Assembly: GCA_049967035.1 (NCBI GenBank)
Contig: JBMFTM010000006.1
Span: 1-22,196 of the forward strand
Source: Acidifodinimicrobium sp049967035
GTDB lineage: Archaea > Nanobdellota > Nanobdellia > Parvarchaeales > Parvarchaeaceae
Reading direction: 5' to 3'
DNA: 22,196 nucleotides
Below the pieces are notes generated by a model that was not told where the DNA came from, ran no database searches, and worked only from the letters and a program-made list of their open reading frames with translations. Both the position numbers and the translations under genes were made by a program. How positions within the stretch are numbered: position 1 is the stretch's first letter; each line of letters begins with the position of its first letter. This document shows positions 20,637 to 22,196 of the stretch, in pieces.

Positions 20637-21899
20637 TTATTGGCTTAAGTCGCTTAATAAAATCTGCTCTATTCTCACCAATAAAGAGGAAGGAAAAGCT
20701 ATGCTTAGCTCCCTCGTTCTTCCATAACGGCCGTTATTCTTGATCCTTGTCATTATAAGAGAATTGTAGTCTAGTTCGCCTATGAGTTCAGATAGCCTCC
20801 TAAAAGTCAGGCGCTTTAGGCCAAATTTGTCAGCCAACCTCAAGTAATAATCATAGACTTCCCCGCTGTATATCTTACTGAAATTTTTACTTTTTGATAG
20901 GGAGATTATGGAATAAAGCGCACATTTACTTTGTTTTGTCATTGATCTTATTATCTCCTCAGTCACATTTTGTTCAAGCAAGTTAGAAGCTTTATCAAGC
21001 AAATCTTCAGTTATCTTTATAGAGCCCGTCTGCTGAGCTAGCTCGCCCGCGACTCTAAGTAGATTTATGGCACGTCTAACATCACCATGCTCTTGGGCCG
21101 CGATTGCTGCGCACTTGTTTATTATTTCATCATCTATTATATTGTCGTAAAATGCATCCTTCACTCTCAAGGAGAGTATATCTGCTATTTCAATTGCATT
21201 GTAAGGCCTGAAGACAATTTCTATTGGGCTAAGAGAGCTCTTGACCCTTTGGTCAAGGGATGCTTTAAATTCAGGGTTATTTGAGATGCCTAATATGGAG
21301 ATTTTCGTATTTTTTAGGACTTCATTTATACGAAGCAAATTATATAAGACGCCATCGCCAGCATTTTGAACAAGCTTTTCTATTTCATCAAGAATTAATA
21401 TTATATTGCAACTTTTAGAGTCGATGACCGTGATGAGATTTTTATACAGCGCATTAACTGATAAACCACTAGTTGGAGTTTTTATACCAAAAACTGCGGA
21501 TAGATTTGATATTAATCTATATTCAGTATTATTATTTTCTAGCCTGCAGTTTATGTATACAGGAATAACATCAACCTCTTTCTCCTTGGCCATGGATGCT
21601 AGATTCTGCGCTACAAATCTTGTGACTAAGGATTTTCCAGTACCTGAAAAACCATATATTAATAAATTTGATATTCTTTCTAAAATTAAACTTGGTGCTA
21701 AAAGATTAGATATTGCTTCTATTTCTTTGTCCCTATGCAAAATTTTGTCAGGGGTAAAAGAAGAGGATAAGACTTCCTTATTTTTAAAGACTCTTCTCTT
21801 CTGTAGGAACTCATTAAATATTTGTTTTGGGTCTTTAGAAGTAACTGCTTGATAGCTTTCACTTTCTCTACTTAAGTCGTTGAGACTTACTCTAGCCAT
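20637..21899 (-). CDS. Orc1/Cdc6 replication initiator
   Basis: 420 residues; AAA+ ATPase that binds origin recognition boxes and loads MCM. Walker A GFSGTGKS is at 83-90, Walker B ILILDEIEKL has D171 and E172, sensor 1 is LGISNN, and the sensor 2/arginine region is GDVRRAINLLR. A C-terminal winged-helix domain (about 320-420) follows, with KIYSGEVYDYYL and LTFRRLSELIGELD. Length is normal for archaeal Orc1/Cdc6. The gene is transcribed away from the AT-rich region at 21900-22196, which contains ORB-like repeats, the usual archaeal origin layout. Candidate TATA elements are near 21923-21933 and 21946-21955. Confidence 0.94.
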   Translation of the reverse strand: MARVSLNDLSRESESYQAVTSKDPKQIFNEFLQKRRVFKNKEVLSSSFTPDKILHRDKEIEAISNLLAPSLILERISNLLIYGFSGTGKSLVTRFVAQNLASMAKEKEVDVIPVYINCRLENNNTEYRLISNLSAVFGIKTPTSGLSVNALYKNLITVIDSKSCNIILILDEIEKLVQNAGDGVLYNLLRINEVLKNTKISILGISNNPEFKASLDQRVKSSLSPIEIVFRPYNAIEIADILSLRVKDAFYDNIIDDEIINKCAAIAAQEHGDVRRAINLLRVAGELAQQTGSIKITEDLLDKASNLLEQNVTEEIIRSMTKQSKCALYSIISLSKSKNFSKIYSGEVYDYYLRLADKFGLKRLTFRRLSELIGELDYNSLIMTRIKNNGRYGRTRELSIAFPSSLLVRIEQILLSDLSQ

Positions 21900-21945
21900 A
21901 AATTGGTGAAACTCCCTACTGTTATTAAATTATAGAGTATTTTTG

Positions 21946-21955
21946 TATTTAAATA
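21946..21955 (-). promoter_or_regulatory. TATA-like palindrome upstream of orc1/cdc6
   Basis: TATTTAAATA, about 51 bases before the start codon, would give a leader of about 25 nt. The nearer ATTAAATTATA at 21923-21933 would give a leaderless transcript. The sequence does not decide between them. Confidence 0.35.
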
Positions 21956-22010
21956 AGAATATAGACTTTAGTTATATAACTTTAGTTCACATTTCTTACG
22001 GAGACACCAG

Positions 22011-22024
22011 TATTTCTAGTGGAG
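22011..22024 (-). promoter_or_regulatory. ORB-like origin repeat, left copy
   Basis: TATTTCTAGTGGAG is an exact inverted copy of 22107-22120. Read on the minus strand it is CTCCACTAGAAATA, resembling the TCCAGTGGAAAC core of archaeal origin recognition boxes. The following bases lack a clear G string. Confidence 0.6.
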
Positions 22025-22106
22025 AATAGTTTTAAGTTTTTTAATTTTTATTCTTATGATTATATTATTCTATATAGAATTATATAAAATATATATATAA
22101 AAATGC

Positions 22107-22126
22107 CTCCACTAGAAATAAGGGGG
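22107..22126 (+). promoter_or_regulatory. ORB-like origin repeat with G string, right copy
   Basis: CTCCACTAGAAATA followed by AGGGGG: the dyad-like core plus the G string that marks full-length archaeal ORBs. The pair is inverted, so both G-string sides face outward from the AT-rich core. Confidence 0.65.
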
Positions 22127-22196
22127 AAGTCCATAGGAAATTAAAGTTTTAACACCATATTATTAAAATTAGAGGAAAAATCAAAGAAACTAAAGA

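Larger units (their letters stand above)
22011..22126. other. probable replication origin (oriC)
   Basis: Two inverted ORB-like repeats flank an 82-bp core (22025-22106) that is about 90% A+T and includes a run of alternating TA, a likely unwinding element. It lies 110 bases upstream of orc1/cdc6. The layout (initiator gene, inverted ORBs, AT-rich core) is that of known archaeal origins. Confidence 0.72.

Noticed and set aside
1..22196. CRISPR arrays, cas genes or a prophage
   Set aside because: I saw no regularly spaced repeats and no cas, integrase, capsid or terminase products on either strand.

Overview
The window looks archaeal, most plausibly from a small-genome DPANN-type lineage (ARMAN/Micrarchaeota-like; the lineage is inference). 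Archaeal markers are an Orc1/Cdc6 initiator, an S26e-like ribosomal protein, an Spt5-L11 pair, an Lrp-type regulator, archaeal type-4 uracil-DNA glycosylase, leaderless genes about 25-30 nt behind TATA boxes, and tRNA genes with archaeal-style rearrangements. A run of exactly 100 N shows it is a scaffolded draft assembly.

Layout. 1-1772: a DUF5752-like gene, then an ADP-ribosyltransferase-fold protein followed by an unknown gene. 1775-2733 (minus): uracil-DNA glycosylase and a SHOCT-type membrane protein. 2791-7894 (plus): a tight operon nuoA-nuoB-(GlmU-like nucleotidyltransferase)-nuoC-nuoD-nuoH-nuoI, encoding the connecting and quinone-site part of a complex I-like enzyme without the NADH module or the antiporter-like subunits. 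7913-8589 (minus): two small membrane proteins. 8590-8985: non-coding, with a possible IS200/IS605 end and an assembly gap flanked by a 55-bp duplicate. 8986-9486: VKOR-family protein. 9599-11160: Spt5, L11 and a DedA-family protein. 11180-14165: membrane proteins, a D-2-hydroxyacid dehydrogenase and a transglutaminase-like protein. 14238-15871: a tRNA-Cys with a 40-nt insertion, next to cysS. 15925-17610: a membrane protein and two coiled-coil proteins. 17878-19011: S26e-like protein and a sequon-rich exported protein. 19081-20630: Lrp regulator, tRNA-Lys and a flippase-like membrane protein. 20637-22196: orc1/cdc6 and a probable replication origin.

The most striking observation is at 19523-19620 (minus strand). 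The 3' half of a tRNA-Lys(UUU) lies upstream of its own 5' half. The outer ends pair and form a bulge-helix-bulge with 3-nt bulges and a 4-bp central helix. Splicing there, at position 30/31, would give a complete cloverleaf. This is a circularly permuted tRNA gene with only one or two nucleotides between the 3' and 5' acceptor strands. A second point of interest is the tRNA-Cys beside cysS: its body looks bacterial, it carries an insertion at the 37/38 intron site, and the insertion can pair with the D arm. A third is a compact origin: two inverted ORB-like elements around an AT-rich core, upstream of orc1/cdc6.
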